64,000 nucleotides of DNA. Origin: JAPPLB01 sp965218555 (GTDB lineage Bacteria > Acidobacteriota > Terriglobia > Bryobacterales > UBA6623). Both the position numbers and the translations under genes were made by a program. Below, piece after piece: positions 10,776-19,083 of the stretch; the stretch's first letter is position 1; the number at the start of each line of letters is the position of its first letter. The stretch covers positions 5,716,620 to 5,780,619 of the forward strand of contig OZ244625.1 in assembly GCA_965218555.1 (NCBI GenBank), given 5' to 3'. A model generated the notes under the pieces. The model worked only from the letters and a program-made list of their open reading frames with translations, was not told the DNA's origin and ran no database searches.

Positions 10776-11624
10776 ATGAAGTTCGGTGTGAACACGATGA
10801 TCTGGTCGGGGGCATTCGACTCTTCGATCCCCCTGGACAAGATCAAACAAGCAGGACTTGACGGTGTCGAGATCCCGGCCTTCGATGCAAAGGACGTGGA
10901 TGTAGCCGTGCTCAAGCGGGCGCTGAGCGACTATGACCTGGACTGCACGTTCTGCTCCGTCAATCCCCCGGGGAAGAATCCTATCAGCGAGGACGCGGCC
11001 GTTCGTGCGGAGACTGTCGAGCATTGGAAGCGGCTGATCGCCACCGCAGGCGAGGCGGGCGTGCAGCTGATTGCGGGGCCAACTTATGCTCCGGTGGGCC
11101 ATCTGCCGGGTCGTCGCAGAAACAGCGACGAATGGAAGTGGGGCGTCGACTTCCATCAGCAGCTCGACACTGCTTTGCAGGAAGCCGGCGCCGAGCTTGC
11201 GATCGAGCCCTTGAACCGCTTCGAAACGTATTTTTTGAACACGGCCGAAGACACGGTGCGCTTTGTCGACGAAATCGGCAGTCCGCGCATCGGCATCCTC
11301 TTCGACACGTTCCATTCGAACATCGAAGAAAAAAGCATCCCGCAAGGCTATCGGATGTGCGGTTCACGGCTCAAGCACGTCCATACTTGTGAGAACGATC
11401 GAGGCGTGCCCGGCACGGGGCACGTGGACTGGACATCGGTTCTCGGAACCTTGCAACAGATCGGCTACGATGGCTGGCTGACGATTGAGTCGTTCAACGG
11501 AACGATTCCTCAACTAGCCGCGGCGACGGCGATTTGGCGGGACTTGGCGGAATCAATGGATGACATCGCCTTCGAGGGAGCGGCCTTCCTCAAGCGCGAA
11601 TGGGAAAAAGAGCATCGGGCATGA
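10776..11624 (+). CDS. D-tagatose/D-psicose 3-epimerase-like sugar isomerase (xylose isomerase-like TIM barrel)
   Basis: Probable ketose 3-epimerase or related sugar isomerase, 282 residues, single TIM-barrel domain. Family landmarks: IEPLNRFETYFLNT (catalytic metal-binding Glu), ILFDTFHSNIEEKS (Asp and His ligands), HVHTCENDRGVPGTGHVDW and the C-terminal LTIESFNGTI (second catalytic Glu). All four metal-ligand positions of the tagatose 3-epimerase family appear present. The ATG at 10776 is preferred because a consensus -10 occupies 10760-10765. It overlaps the next SDR gene by ATGA, so the pair is co-translated, probably in one sugar or sugar-acid pathway. The exact substrate cannot be read from sequence. 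Confidence 0.85.
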   Translation: MKFGVNTMIWSGAFDSSIPLDKIKQAGLDGVEIPAFDAKDVDVAVLKRALSDYDLDCTFCSVNPPGKNPISEDAAVRAETVEHWKRLIATAGEAGVQLIAGPTYAPVGHLPGRRRNSDEWKWGVDFHQQLDTALQEAGAELAIEPLNRFETYFLNTAEDTVRFVDEIGSPRIGILFDTFHSNIEEKSIPQGYRMCGSRLKHVHTCENDRGVPGTGHVDWTSVLGTLQQIGYDGWLTIESFNGTIPQLAAATAIWRDLAESMDDIAFEGAAFLKREWEKEHRA

Positions 11625-12370
11625 AGCTTAGGGGTCGCGTAGCGATCGTCACGGGGGCCGGCACCGGTATGGGCCGGGCGATTGCCGAACTATTCGCGGC
11701 GGAAGGGGCGAAGGTCCTCGTCAACTATCGGGCTGCCCAAGCCGAGGCGGAAGAGCTCGTGGCGAAGATCAGGGACTCCGGAGGAGACGCTTTCACCCAT
11801 CAAGCCGACGTCTCGCAGGACGTCGAAGTGCGTTCGATGATGCAGGCCGTCGACGAACGCTGGGGCCGCTTGGACACTCTCGTGAACAACGCTGGTTGGA
11901 GCAAAGTTACCCCCCATCAGCAGTTGGAGGACCTCACCGACGAGATCTGGGACCGCACGTTGAATACCAACCTCCGTGGCGCTTTTTATTGCGCTAGAGC
12001 CGCAGATCCCTTGCTAAGGAGGCAACCGGGGTCATCGATCATCAACAACACCTCTGCATCGGCGTGGCATGCATCAGGCAGTTCGATCGTCTACTCGGCG
12101 TCGAAAGCGGCGCTGGTGAACATGACGAAATCATTGGCGCGGGTTTTTGCACCGGAAGTTCGCGTCAATGCGATTGCACCCGGCCTCGTGCATACGCGCT
12201 TTGCCGGCTGGCCGGAGTCAACTTTTGAGAAGGGTCCGAAGGTCACGCCGCTGCAACGCATCGCCACGGTAGAAGAAGTCGCGAAAGTCTGCCTGTTTCT
12301 CGCCGCGGATGCCACAGCGATTACCGCCGAAACGATCTTGATCGACGGCGGCAAAACACAATTGGGCTGA
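11621..12370 (+). CDS. SDR-family oxidoreductase (3-oxoacyl-ACP reductase/glucose dehydrogenase-like)
   Basis: Classical short-chain dehydrogenase/reductase, 249 residues. Rossmann motif TGAGTGMG near residues 12-19, NNAG near 90, catalytic Ser in the NNTSASAW region and the YSASK (YxxxK) motif near 155-159. The C-terminal ITAETILIDGG is typical of the FabG-like group. Its ATG overlaps the TGA of the epimerase gene (ATGA at 11621-11624). The pairing suggests the SDR oxidises or reduces the epimerase product, as inference. Fatty-acid synthesis is less likely given the context. Confidence 0.9.
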   Translation: MKLRGRVAIVTGAGTGMGRAIAELFAAEGAKVLVNYRAAQAEAEELVAKIRDSGGDAFTHQADVSQDVEVRSMMQAVDERWGRLDTLVNNAGWSKVTPHQQLEDLTDEIWDRTLNTNLRGAFYCARAADPLLRRQPGSSIINNTSASAWHASGSSIVYSASKAALVNMTKSLARVFAPEVRVNAIAPGLVHTRFAGWPESTFEKGPKVTPLQRIATVEEVAKVCLFLAADATAITAETILIDGGKTQLG

Positions 12371-12476
12371 GGGTCGCCGAGCAGCGTCATGGCCGCCCGT
12401 AAGGTTTGAATCTGCTATGCTGCTCATTCCACTTACGGAGCGGCGCCCTTAGCGCCCCAGCCAGCCGGAGGACCTC

Positions 12477-13790
12477 TTGGACGAGCCGACACTCAAAATC
12501 ACCGACTCGCGGACATCAAAAGACTACGAAGCGCCGATCCGGAACGCCACGATCCAGGCGATGGATCTTCGCCAGATCAAGGAAGATCCCGAAGAGTTCG
12601 GGATGTTGTCATACGATCCGGGCTATACGAACACGGCCTCTTGCACCAGCCGGATCACATACATCGACGGTGAGAAAGGCATTCTGCGTTATCACGGTTT
12701 TCCGATCGAAAACCTGGCTGAAAATTGCACTTACACCGAGGTGGCCTATCTGCTGCTGCACGGCGAGTTGCCGACCACATCGGAATTGTGCAACTGGAAC
12801 GAACAAATCAACCGTCACACGATGGTTCACGAAAACATCAAGAAATTCGTCGACGGTTTTCTCTACGATGCGCATCCGATGGGGATATTGGTCAGTTCCG
12901 TGGCTGCGTTGTCGACGTTCTACCCCGACGCGAAGCGCATCGAGAGCCGTTCGAACCGAAGGTTGCAGCAACTGCGGCTGATCAGCAAGATGCCCACGCT
13001 GGCGGCATACGCTTTTCGGCACAGCCTGGGGCTACCGTACGCCTATCCCGACAATGACTTGACCTATTCCGAGAACTTCATGAACATGCTCTGGAAGCGG
13101 ACGGAGCTGCGGTACAAGTCGAGTCCGGTACTCGCCAGGGCCCTCGACGTGCTGTTCATCCTGCACGCCGACCATGAGCAGAACTGCAGCACGAGCACGA
13201 TGCGCACCGTAGCCAGCGCGAACTCCGATCCCTATGTAGCGACGGCGGCGGCAGCGGGCGCACTCTATGGACCGTTGCATGGCGGCGCGAACGAGGCCGT
13301 CCTTCAGATGCTGGATGAGCTCGGCTCGGCAAAGAACATTCCTGAGTTCATTAATCGAGTCAAGGCGGGCGAAGTGCGCCTGATGGGGTTCGGGCACCGC
13401 GTCTACAAGAGCTACGACCCGCGCGCCCGGATCATCCGTCAAGTCGCCGACGAAGTCTTCGAGGTGACGGGCCGGAGTCCGAAGATCGATCTCGCGAAGG
13501 AACTCGAGCGGATCGCTCTCGAAGACGACTACTTCGTCAAACGGAAGCTGTACCCGAACGTCGATTTCTATTCAGGAATCATCTATGAGGCGATGGGCTT
13601 TCGGCCCGAGATGTTCACCGTGCTGTTCGCGATTCCGCGAACGTCCGGTTGGCTGGCGCATTGGGAAGAGTTGATGACCGACCCGGAACGCCGTATCGCC
13701 CGGCCCCGCCAAGTCTACCTCGGCTCTGAAGAGCGCGAATTCGTGCCGATCGACATGCGACTGGACGAAGCCCAAAAGGCCCACACCTAG
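12477..13790 (+). CDS. gltA: Citrate synthase
   Basis: Condenses oxaloacetate and acetyl-CoA to citrate in the TCA cycle. 437 residues, consistent with the hexameric type II enzyme. Catalytic histidines sit in the HADHEQNCSTSTMR and GPLHGGANE blocks, with MGFGHRVYKSYDPRA following and the catalytic Asp in NVDFYSGIIY. The start is TTG with GGAGG five bases upstream; no ATG gives the full N-terminus. It converges with the permease gene on the other strand with only seven bases between their stop codons. Confidence 0.97.
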   Translation: MDEPTLKITDSRTSKDYEAPIRNATIQAMDLRQIKEDPEEFGMLSYDPGYTNTASCTSRITYIDGEKGILRYHGFPIENLAENCTYTEVAYLLLHGELPTTSELCNWNEQINRHTMVHENIKKFVDGFLYDAHPMGILVSSVAALSTFYPDAKRIESRSNRRLQQLRLISKMPTLAAYAFRHSLGLPYAYPDNDLTYSENFMNMLWKRTELRYKSSPVLARALDVLFILHADHEQNCSTSTMRTVASANSDPYVATAAAAGALYGPLHGGANEAVLQMLDELGSAKNIPEFINRVKAGEVRLMGFGHRVYKSYDPRARIIRQVADEVFEVTGRSPKIDLAKELERIALEDDYFVKRKLYPNVDFYSGIIYEAMGFRPEMFTVLFAIPRTSGWLAHWEELMTDPERRIARPRQVYLGSEEREFVPIDMRLDEAQKAHT

Positions 13791-13797
13791 TCGGGTT

Positions 13798-16338
13798 TCA
13801 CTCCCCCCGCAGAACGGCAAGCGGCTTTTTCCCCAGGATTTGAAAACTGGCCATCCAGCCGGCGAGGTTGGCGAGGACGGCCGTGCCGGTAATCGCAGCC
13901 AGGTGAGGCGAAGGGTCAAACTCGAAGTGCACATCGAGCAATTGGTCCAGGAGCAAGCCGGCAAAAGCCGTCGCCAACAAACTGCCCATCAGACCCGCAC
14001 TCAGCCCCAGAATCAAAAACTCCACCGAGAAGATGCTCGTCACGCGAGCCCGAGTCGCTCCGAGAGTCTTGAGAATGGCCGTCTCGCGCACCCGCCGCAG
14101 CCTTGTCGCAATCACGCTGGATGCCAGGATCACGATCGCCGCCAGAATGGTGAACGCCGAAACGAAGCGGATGACCAATGCGATTTGATCCACGATTTCC
14201 TGAACGATGCGCAGTACATCCGCGACGCTGATGACAGTCACGCTGGGGAATTTCTGAAAGGCGGCCCTCTGCAGCTCGGGTGCTTGCGCTGGCGCGACAC
14301 GAGCCGAACCGTAGAAGACGGTCGGTATGTCTCTAAGCGCATTGGGGGAAAGGATAAAGCCGAAGCCTGAGCCCGGGCGAATCGCTTCGGCGCGATGCAG
14401 CGCTACAACCTTGGCGCGAACCGGCCCACTCCCGACCATCCACTCAAGCTCCGAGCCGACTTGGATTCCGAGCGCCATGGCCGTAGGCTCCCGTGCGGAG
14501 ACGAGAAACTCCTCAGGCGCTCCCTCCCACCAGCGGCCTTCGATGACTTCCAGATAATCGGGCTTCTCCTGTCGCCAGGTCAGGTTGCGCGTCGCGCGAT
14601 AAGTGCGTCCTCGCGTGCGGTCGTAGACTTGCGCCAACGGCAACCCGTCGATCGACACCAGCCTCGCCGCTACCGAGGGCACGAGATCGACTCCGCCTTC
14701 GACGCCCGGATGCTGCGTGATCCACTCCTCCAGCTCATCTCGATCGGTGTGGGTAATGTTCGACATGAAGAGGTTTGGCATGTCCGGTGGCGCGCTGAGG
14801 GCAAGTTGGCTGACGACCGAAGCCTGCAGGATATAGACCGTCAGCGTAAACATCACGCCAATACCGAGAGCGACTAGCACAACGTTGGCATGGACCCCGG
14901 GCCGATGTAGATTCGCGACGCCGTGCCGCCACGAGGGCGGCAATTTGCGCGGCAACAGGCGGGGGACGGCCTTGAGAAAACGCAACAGTAGACGGGCGAC
15001 GAGGTTGAGCGCCAGCAGACTGACAAGCAGCCCGCCCGCGAACCACACGCCGACTTCGAGTGACTCGCTCAGCCAAGCGGCAACCGCCAAAATCGCGGCG
15101 GCAATGAGCAGTCCAACCCGAAGGCCGGTCCCCCGTTTTGATCGGGCGTCCGGCGGCTCCATATCCCGCTGAAAGACAAGCGCAGGCCGGACCTCGCGCA
15201 CCCCGAGCAACGTCGGGAGCGTGAACAGCAGCGTCGTCAACACTCCGATCGCCAAGGCTTGGACAGCCACAACCGGCTGCCATTCCAGCCCGGCCGGAAC
15301 CGGTATGTATTCAGGGAGAAATGATGGAAACCCAACCTGGATCATCCACCCGAACAGAATCCCCGCCAAACTCCCCAACAATCCCAGCCCGACCGTTTGC
15401 ACCATGAAGATGCGGATGACCTGCGAAGATCGCGCGCCAACGCACTTGAAGATCGCAATCGTATCGAGCTTCTGTTGCAGATGCGAATACATCGCCATCG
15501 CAACGCCGAGCGCGCCCACGATGAGAGCGACGAGGCTGACCAGACTGAGGAAGTTCGTCGCGCGGTCCAACCCGCGGCGAATCGTCGGGTGCGTCTGGCG
15601 ATAATCCGTAATGTAGGCGCCCTCGAAGACAGCCCGCAATTCCTCACGCGCCTTTTCGATCGAGATTCCCTCGGATGGAAGCTTGAAGAGATAGCGCTGC
15701 GAAGCGCGGCTGCCCGGACGAATGAGACCACTGCGGTCGAGCGCTTCCCGGCTGAGCATCACGCGCGGACCGACGTTGAATGATCCGGTCATGCGGTCGG
15801 GCTCGACCCGAACGACCGCCGCTACGCGAAACGTCTCGTCTCCCAGTCGCACCGCATCGCCGATTTCTATGCCGAGACGAAAGAGCAAATCTGGGGACAC
15901 GGTGACCGTATCCTCGGCCAAGGCTCCGCTCAGCGGACCCGGTGGATCCAGTTCGATCTTGCCGTAGAACGGATACTTGCCGGCGTCAACCGCCTTGACC
16001 ACCACCAGGAACGGCCGCCTGGACTCCTCCGATGACATAGCCGACACGGTTTCGGTCACCCAGGTGCTCTCGACGCCACGCTCGTTGAGGCTCGAGAGAA
16101 TCACTTCCTCCTCCTCGGTCGCCATGTGAAATTCACGAACAGCCAGGTCCGCCGCCATGAGCGTTCGAGCATCGCGCAGCAGCATCGTGCGGAACGCCCC
16201 GCTGAAGCCTCGAACGCCGACGAGGGCTCCGACGCCAATCGCCACCGCGAGCGCGATAAAGAAGAACTTTCCGGGGGATGCCCTGGCGTCGCGCCAAGCA
16301 AGGCGAAAAGCGGTCTTCCAGGGGAAAGAGACGATCAT
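13798..16338 (-). CDS. FtsX-like ABC transporter permease (YbbP family)
   Basis: Inner-membrane permease of the MacB/FtsX superfamily, 846 residues. One N-terminal membrane segment (FFFIALAVAIGVGALVGV) is followed by a large periplasmic domain (about 45-260), three segments around 265-380, two mid segments, a second periplasmic domain and three C-terminal segments (two FtsX domains, 4+4+2 pattern). The ATG at 16338 follows the ATPase gene by 21 bp. The order ATPase-permease with a divergent GDSL esterase is the same as E. coli ybbA-ybbP/tesA, which supports a YbbP assignment; the substrate is unknown, with lipid or lipoprotein handling likely for the family. Confidence 0.9.
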   Translation of the reverse strand: MIVSFPWKTAFRLAWRDARASPGKFFFIALAVAIGVGALVGVRGFSGAFRTMLLRDARTLMAADLAVREFHMATEEEEVILSSLNERGVESTWVTETVSAMSSEESRRPFLVVVKAVDAGKYPFYGKIELDPPGPLSGALAEDTVTVSPDLLFRLGIEIGDAVRLGDETFRVAAVVRVEPDRMTGSFNVGPRVMLSREALDRSGLIRPGSRASQRYLFKLPSEGISIEKAREELRAVFEGAYITDYRQTHPTIRRGLDRATNFLSLVSLVALIVGALGVAMAMYSHLQQKLDTIAIFKCVGARSSQVIRIFMVQTVGLGLLGSLAGILFGWMIQVGFPSFLPEYIPVPAGLEWQPVVAVQALAIGVLTTLLFTLPTLLGVREVRPALVFQRDMEPPDARSKRGTGLRVGLLIAAAILAVAAWLSESLEVGVWFAGGLLVSLLALNLVARLLLRFLKAVPRLLPRKLPPSWRHGVANLHRPGVHANVVLVALGIGVMFTLTVYILQASVVSQLALSAPPDMPNLFMSNITHTDRDELEEWITQHPGVEGGVDLVPSVAARLVSIDGLPLAQVYDRTRGRTYRATRNLTWRQEKPDYLEVIEGRWWEGAPEEFLVSAREPTAMALGIQVGSELEWMVGSGPVRAKVVALHRAEAIRPGSGFGFILSPNALRDIPTVFYGSARVAPAQAPELQRAAFQKFPSVTVISVADVLRIVQEIVDQIALVIRFVSAFTILAAIVILASSVIATRLRRVRETAILKTLGATRARVTSIFSVEFLILGLSAGLMGSLLATAFAGLLLDQLLDVHFEFDPSPHLAAITGTAVLANLAGWMASFQILGKKPLAVLRGE

Positions 16339-16359
16339 TTCAGATTGCCCAAGCAGGCG

Positions 16360-17055
16360 TCATACGAGCCGTTCATCGGAGGCGATGCGCCCGTCATGAA
16401 GGGTGATCAGACGGTCGGCGCGCGCGGCCAACTCGCGGTTGTGCGTGACGAGCACGAGAGTGGTGCCCTCGGAGCGGTTCAACTCGACCAGCATGTCGAG
16501 AACGTGTTTACCGTTCGCGCTATCGAGATTACCCGTGGGCTCGTCGGCCAGTATGAGCGGGGGCCGACCGACGAAGGCTCGGGCGAGCCCCACACGCTGT
16601 TGCTCACCCCCGGAGAGCTGCACAGGATAGTGGTCGAAGCGGTCGGCGAGGCCGACTCGTTCCAACAGCCCTCGAACTCGCGCAGCGCCCGAGAAGCCGT
16701 CGCCGGCCAGGTCCAAAGGCAACAACACGTTCTCTTCCGCCGTCAGAGTGGGAACCAGTTGGTAGGACTGGAAAACAAAGCCGATCTTGCGCCCACGCAG
16801 CACGGCCATATCGTCTTCGGCGAGATCCTGGATCTCTTGTCCGTCAAGAATGACCTGCCCTGCCGAGGGCGTATCGAGCCCCGCGAGAAGGCCGAGCAAA
16901 GTGCTCTTGCCGCTCCCCGAGGGACCCATGATCGCGACGAATTGGCCTCGTTCGACAGCAAAACTGATGCCCCGAAGGATGTCGACACGGTGAGTACCGC
17001 TATCGATGCTCTTCAGCAGCCCTCGAACTTCGAGTATCGGCTCATCACTCGACAT
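16360..17055 (-). CDS. ABC transporter ATP-binding protein (LolD/YbbA-like)
   Basis: ATPase partner of the adjacent FtsX-like permease, 231 residues. Walker A GPSGSGKST, Q-loop FVFQSYQLVP, signature LSGGEQQRVGLARAF, Walker B LILADEPTGNLDS and H-loop VTHN are all intact, so it should hydrolyse ATP. The LDSANG motif after Walker B is typical of the LolD/MacB/FtsE branch. The ATG at 17055 is chosen over an upstream in-frame extension because that region overlaps the divergent gene's promoter. Two-gene operon with the permease. Confidence 0.93.
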   Translation of the reverse strand: MSSDEPILEVRGLLKSIDSGTHRVDILRGISFAVERGQFVAIMGPSGSGKSTLLGLLAGLDTPSAGQVILDGQEIQDLAEDDMAVLRGRKIGFVFQSYQLVPTLTAEENVLLPLDLAGDGFSGAARVRGLLERVGLADRFDHYPVQLSGGEQQRVGLARAFVGRPPLILADEPTGNLDSANGKHVLDMLVELNRSEGTTLVLVTHNRELAARADRLITLHDGRIASDERLV

Positions 17056-17073
17056 AGCGGTGTCGCGAAAGTT

Positions 17074-17079
17074 TATTAT
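17074..17079 (+). promoter_or_regulatory. -10 box eight bases before the GDSL esterase start
   Basis: TATTAT at 17074-17079 lies eight bases before GTG 17088; a TTG at 17079 would overlap it. Suggests a leaderless transcript divergent from the ABC genes, with only 32 bp between the two start codons. Confidence 0.35.
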
Positions 17080-17087
17080 TGCAGCAA

Positions 17088-17795
17088 GTGCGCCGTACCT
17101 TTCTGATCCTCGTTTCGTTGCTCCTACTCGGGTGCGATTCCCCTCAAACGGATGGCGAATCGGCCGCACAGCCGTCGGAGGGACCTCCGCGAGGCGGCGA
17201 TTCCACGCCGGTCCGACAAGGGGTCATTGTCGCTTTCGGTGATAGTTTGACCGCCGGTTTCGGGACTAACGAGGGGAGCAGCTACCCTGATTTCTTGAAG
17301 CGGGAGCTCGACAAACGCGGCTACGCGTATCACGTCGTCAACGAAGGGGTCAGTGGCGACACGACCGAGATCGGTCTCGGGCGGATCGAAATCGTCAGGT
17401 CGTGGAACCCTGATTTTGTGATCGTTGCGTTCGGAGGAAACGACGGGCTCCGCGTGTTGCCCATCGATCGCATGAAGTCCAATCTCCGCCGGATGATCAC
17501 GAAACTGCAGGAAAGCGGAGCACAGGTCATCCTCGCCGGGATGAAGCTGCCGCCGAACTACGGCGCGGAGTACCGCGAGTCTTTCGTGCAGGCTTTTTTC
17601 GACCTTGCCGCGGAGTTGAATCTCCCTTTTCTGCCGTTCTTGATGGAGGGAGTGGGCGGCGTCCCGCACCTGATGCAGGCCGATGGCTTGCACCCGACAG
17701 CGGAGGGCAACGAGCGTATGGCGTTGAACGTGCTCGAGGTGCTCGAACCGCTCTTGGTCGCAGCCGGGGAGACGGCTGCGGCGCCATCATTCTGA
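17088..17795 (+). CDS. GDSL/SGNH-family lipoprotein esterase (TesA-like)
   Basis: Arylesterase/lysophospholipase of the SGNH fold, 235 residues. Signal peptide with lipobox LLLLGC near residue 16, so probably anchored in an envelope membrane. Block I FGDSLTAGFG (nucleophile Ser), Gly in block II (NEGVSGDTT), block III FGGNDGLR and block V DGLHPTAEGN (Asp and His) are all present. The GTG start is preferred because the upstream TTG falls inside a -10 box. Divergent from a YbbA/YbbP-like pair exactly as tesA is in E. coli; family members hydrolyse acyl-CoAs, lysophospholipids and aryl esters. Confidence 0.9.
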   Translation: MRRTFLILVSLLLLGCDSPQTDGESAAQPSEGPPRGGDSTPVRQGVIVAFGDSLTAGFGTNEGSSYPDFLKRELDKRGYAYHVVNEGVSGDTTEIGLGRIEIVRSWNPDFVIVAFGGNDGLRVLPIDRMKSNLRRMITKLQESGAQVILAGMKLPPNYGAEYRESFVQAFFDLAAELNLPFLPFLMEGVGGVPHLMQADGLHPTAEGNERMALNVLEVLEPLLVAAGETAAAPSF

Positions 17796-17807
17796 CCTGC
17801 GTTCTCG

Positions 17808-17821
17808 TGACCCGAGGGTCA
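17808..17821. terminator. Short palindrome between convergent genes
   Basis: TGACCCGAGGGTCA is a perfect 14-bp inverted repeat between the stops at 17795 and 17840. No T tract on either side, so a weak terminator at best. Confidence 0.2.
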
Positions 17822-17839
17822 TTCCCGGACAGGCCGAGA

Positions 17840-19057
17840 TTAGCGCGAGGGGACGGCAATCATGTCGAACGTGATCGTACGTCCCGCGAAGCCGGTTCCC
17901 ACAACAAGCGCCTTGGAGGCGGCTGGCGGCCGCTTGGGGTCATAGTATTCCGGACGGATCTCGTTGAGTTGCCTGCTCAGGTCGTCGTTCGCCGGATAGT
18001 AGGTCGCCTTGGCGAGGTGGTCGATGTCACTACCCGTCTCGTTCAGGATTTCCTTCATCAATGCGAAGATCTCGTGGATCTGCTCGACGCCGTCGGCTCC
18101 TTCGCTGCCCCAAAGCCCGGAAATATGGATCGTAGTGGGGTGGTAGACCCTAGCGATGCGACTGAACACGGGGGAAACTCGCTCGCCAGGGGGCGACAGA
18201 TACTCGATCGGCATGGGCTGCAACTCGCCGGGAGAGGTTGCGATCACTTCGATCTCAATGGGGTTGTTGTTCGTCCATTCGATAAAGGCCATCGGCGGGG
18301 CTTTGCCGTCAAAGAACTTGATGAGCTGATCTTCAGCTTCGCCCATCTCAGCGATCGGCTTCATGAAACTCTTGACGTGAACAATGTGCTCGAGCCCGAG
18401 CCCCAGGAATGCCAGCGTGTCTTTGATCTCCAGCATCGTTGCGAGAGTGGCTTCGGCGACCGTATCCTTACGGGCGGCGCGTCCTGCAATGTAAACGCGC
18501 GTACCGGTGGGGAGCACCCCAACATGATGAGCACCCTCCTTTCCGGCCAAAGCAGCACTATTGCGGAGAGCGGCGACCCCGGCTCCGGGGTCTTCTGACG
18601 TGGTTGCCACGGCGTCCATTGCGACGAGCGCCGTGGTGTTCGTCAAGGTGCTTTCGGCTAAGCAGATCGCCGGCCGGGCACCTTCCCCGAATCGCTTGGC
18701 GATGACGGCCTTGACAGGCTCAACGACATCCGCCCCAGAAACGTAGACATTCAGCTTCACAACTTGTTCCAGCGAGCTTCCCGCCGCTTCGAGCGCGTTG
18801 GCGATGCTACCGAGCACCTCGTTCGCCTGCTCCCCGGCATCATCACCGCGCGCAGGAAAAAACTGAGCCGTGTGAGCGAGCGCTGCCCCTGTAGCGATGA
18901 CGGCGTTCGCGCCGCCGGTCAACTCGTTGACGCCGACGTAACGGACCTCGGGTAAAGGAGTTTCGGGGGCCGCCACTTCAGGGTCCCCGCACCCCCAGCA
19001 AAAAAGCGTCGCGATCAGAAAGAAAGCGCCCTGTTGCGCAGTTCCGGATGTTGTCAT
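17840..19057 (-). CDS. Exported protein with three tandem RidA (YjgF/UK114) domains
   Basis: 405 residues. A signal sequence with possible lipobox (ATLFCWGCG, Cys 20/23) precedes three consecutive RidA-like units of about 110-120 residues: about 35-155 (ending RPAICLAESTLTNTTALVAM), 165-275 (ending PPMAFIEWTNNNPIEIEVIA) and 280-400 (ending RPPAASKALVVGTGFAGRTI). Single-domain RidA trimers hydrolyse reactive 2-aminoacrylate-type enamines in the cytosol; a three-domain chain could fold as an intramolecular trimer, and the signal puts it outside the cytosol. The conserved RidA arginine seems present in units 1 and 3 (RPA, RPP) but unit 2 has PPMA. It lies 26 bp after the enolase-superfamily gene, in one operon. 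Function unproven. Confidence 0.75.
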   Translation of the reverse strand: MTTSGTAQQGAFFLIATLFCWGCGDPEVAAPETPLPEVRYVGVNELTGGANAVIATGAALAHTAQFFPARGDDAGEQANEVLGSIANALEAAGSSLEQVVKLNVYVSGADVVEPVKAVIAKRFGEGARPAICLAESTLTNTTALVAMDAVATTSEDPGAGVAALRNSAALAGKEGAHHVGVLPTGTRVYIAGRAARKDTVAEATLATMLEIKDTLAFLGLGLEHIVHVKSFMKPIAEMGEAEDQLIKFFDGKAPPMAFIEWTNNNPIEIEVIATSPGELQPMPIEYLSPPGERVSPVFSRIARVYHPTTIHISGLWGSEGADGVEQIHEIFALMKEILNETGSDIDHLAKATYYPANDDLSRQLNEIRPEYYDPKRPPAASKALVVGTGFAGRTITFDMIAVPSR

Positions 19058-19083
19058 GGGTTCATCTCTCGGTTGCAAAAGCC

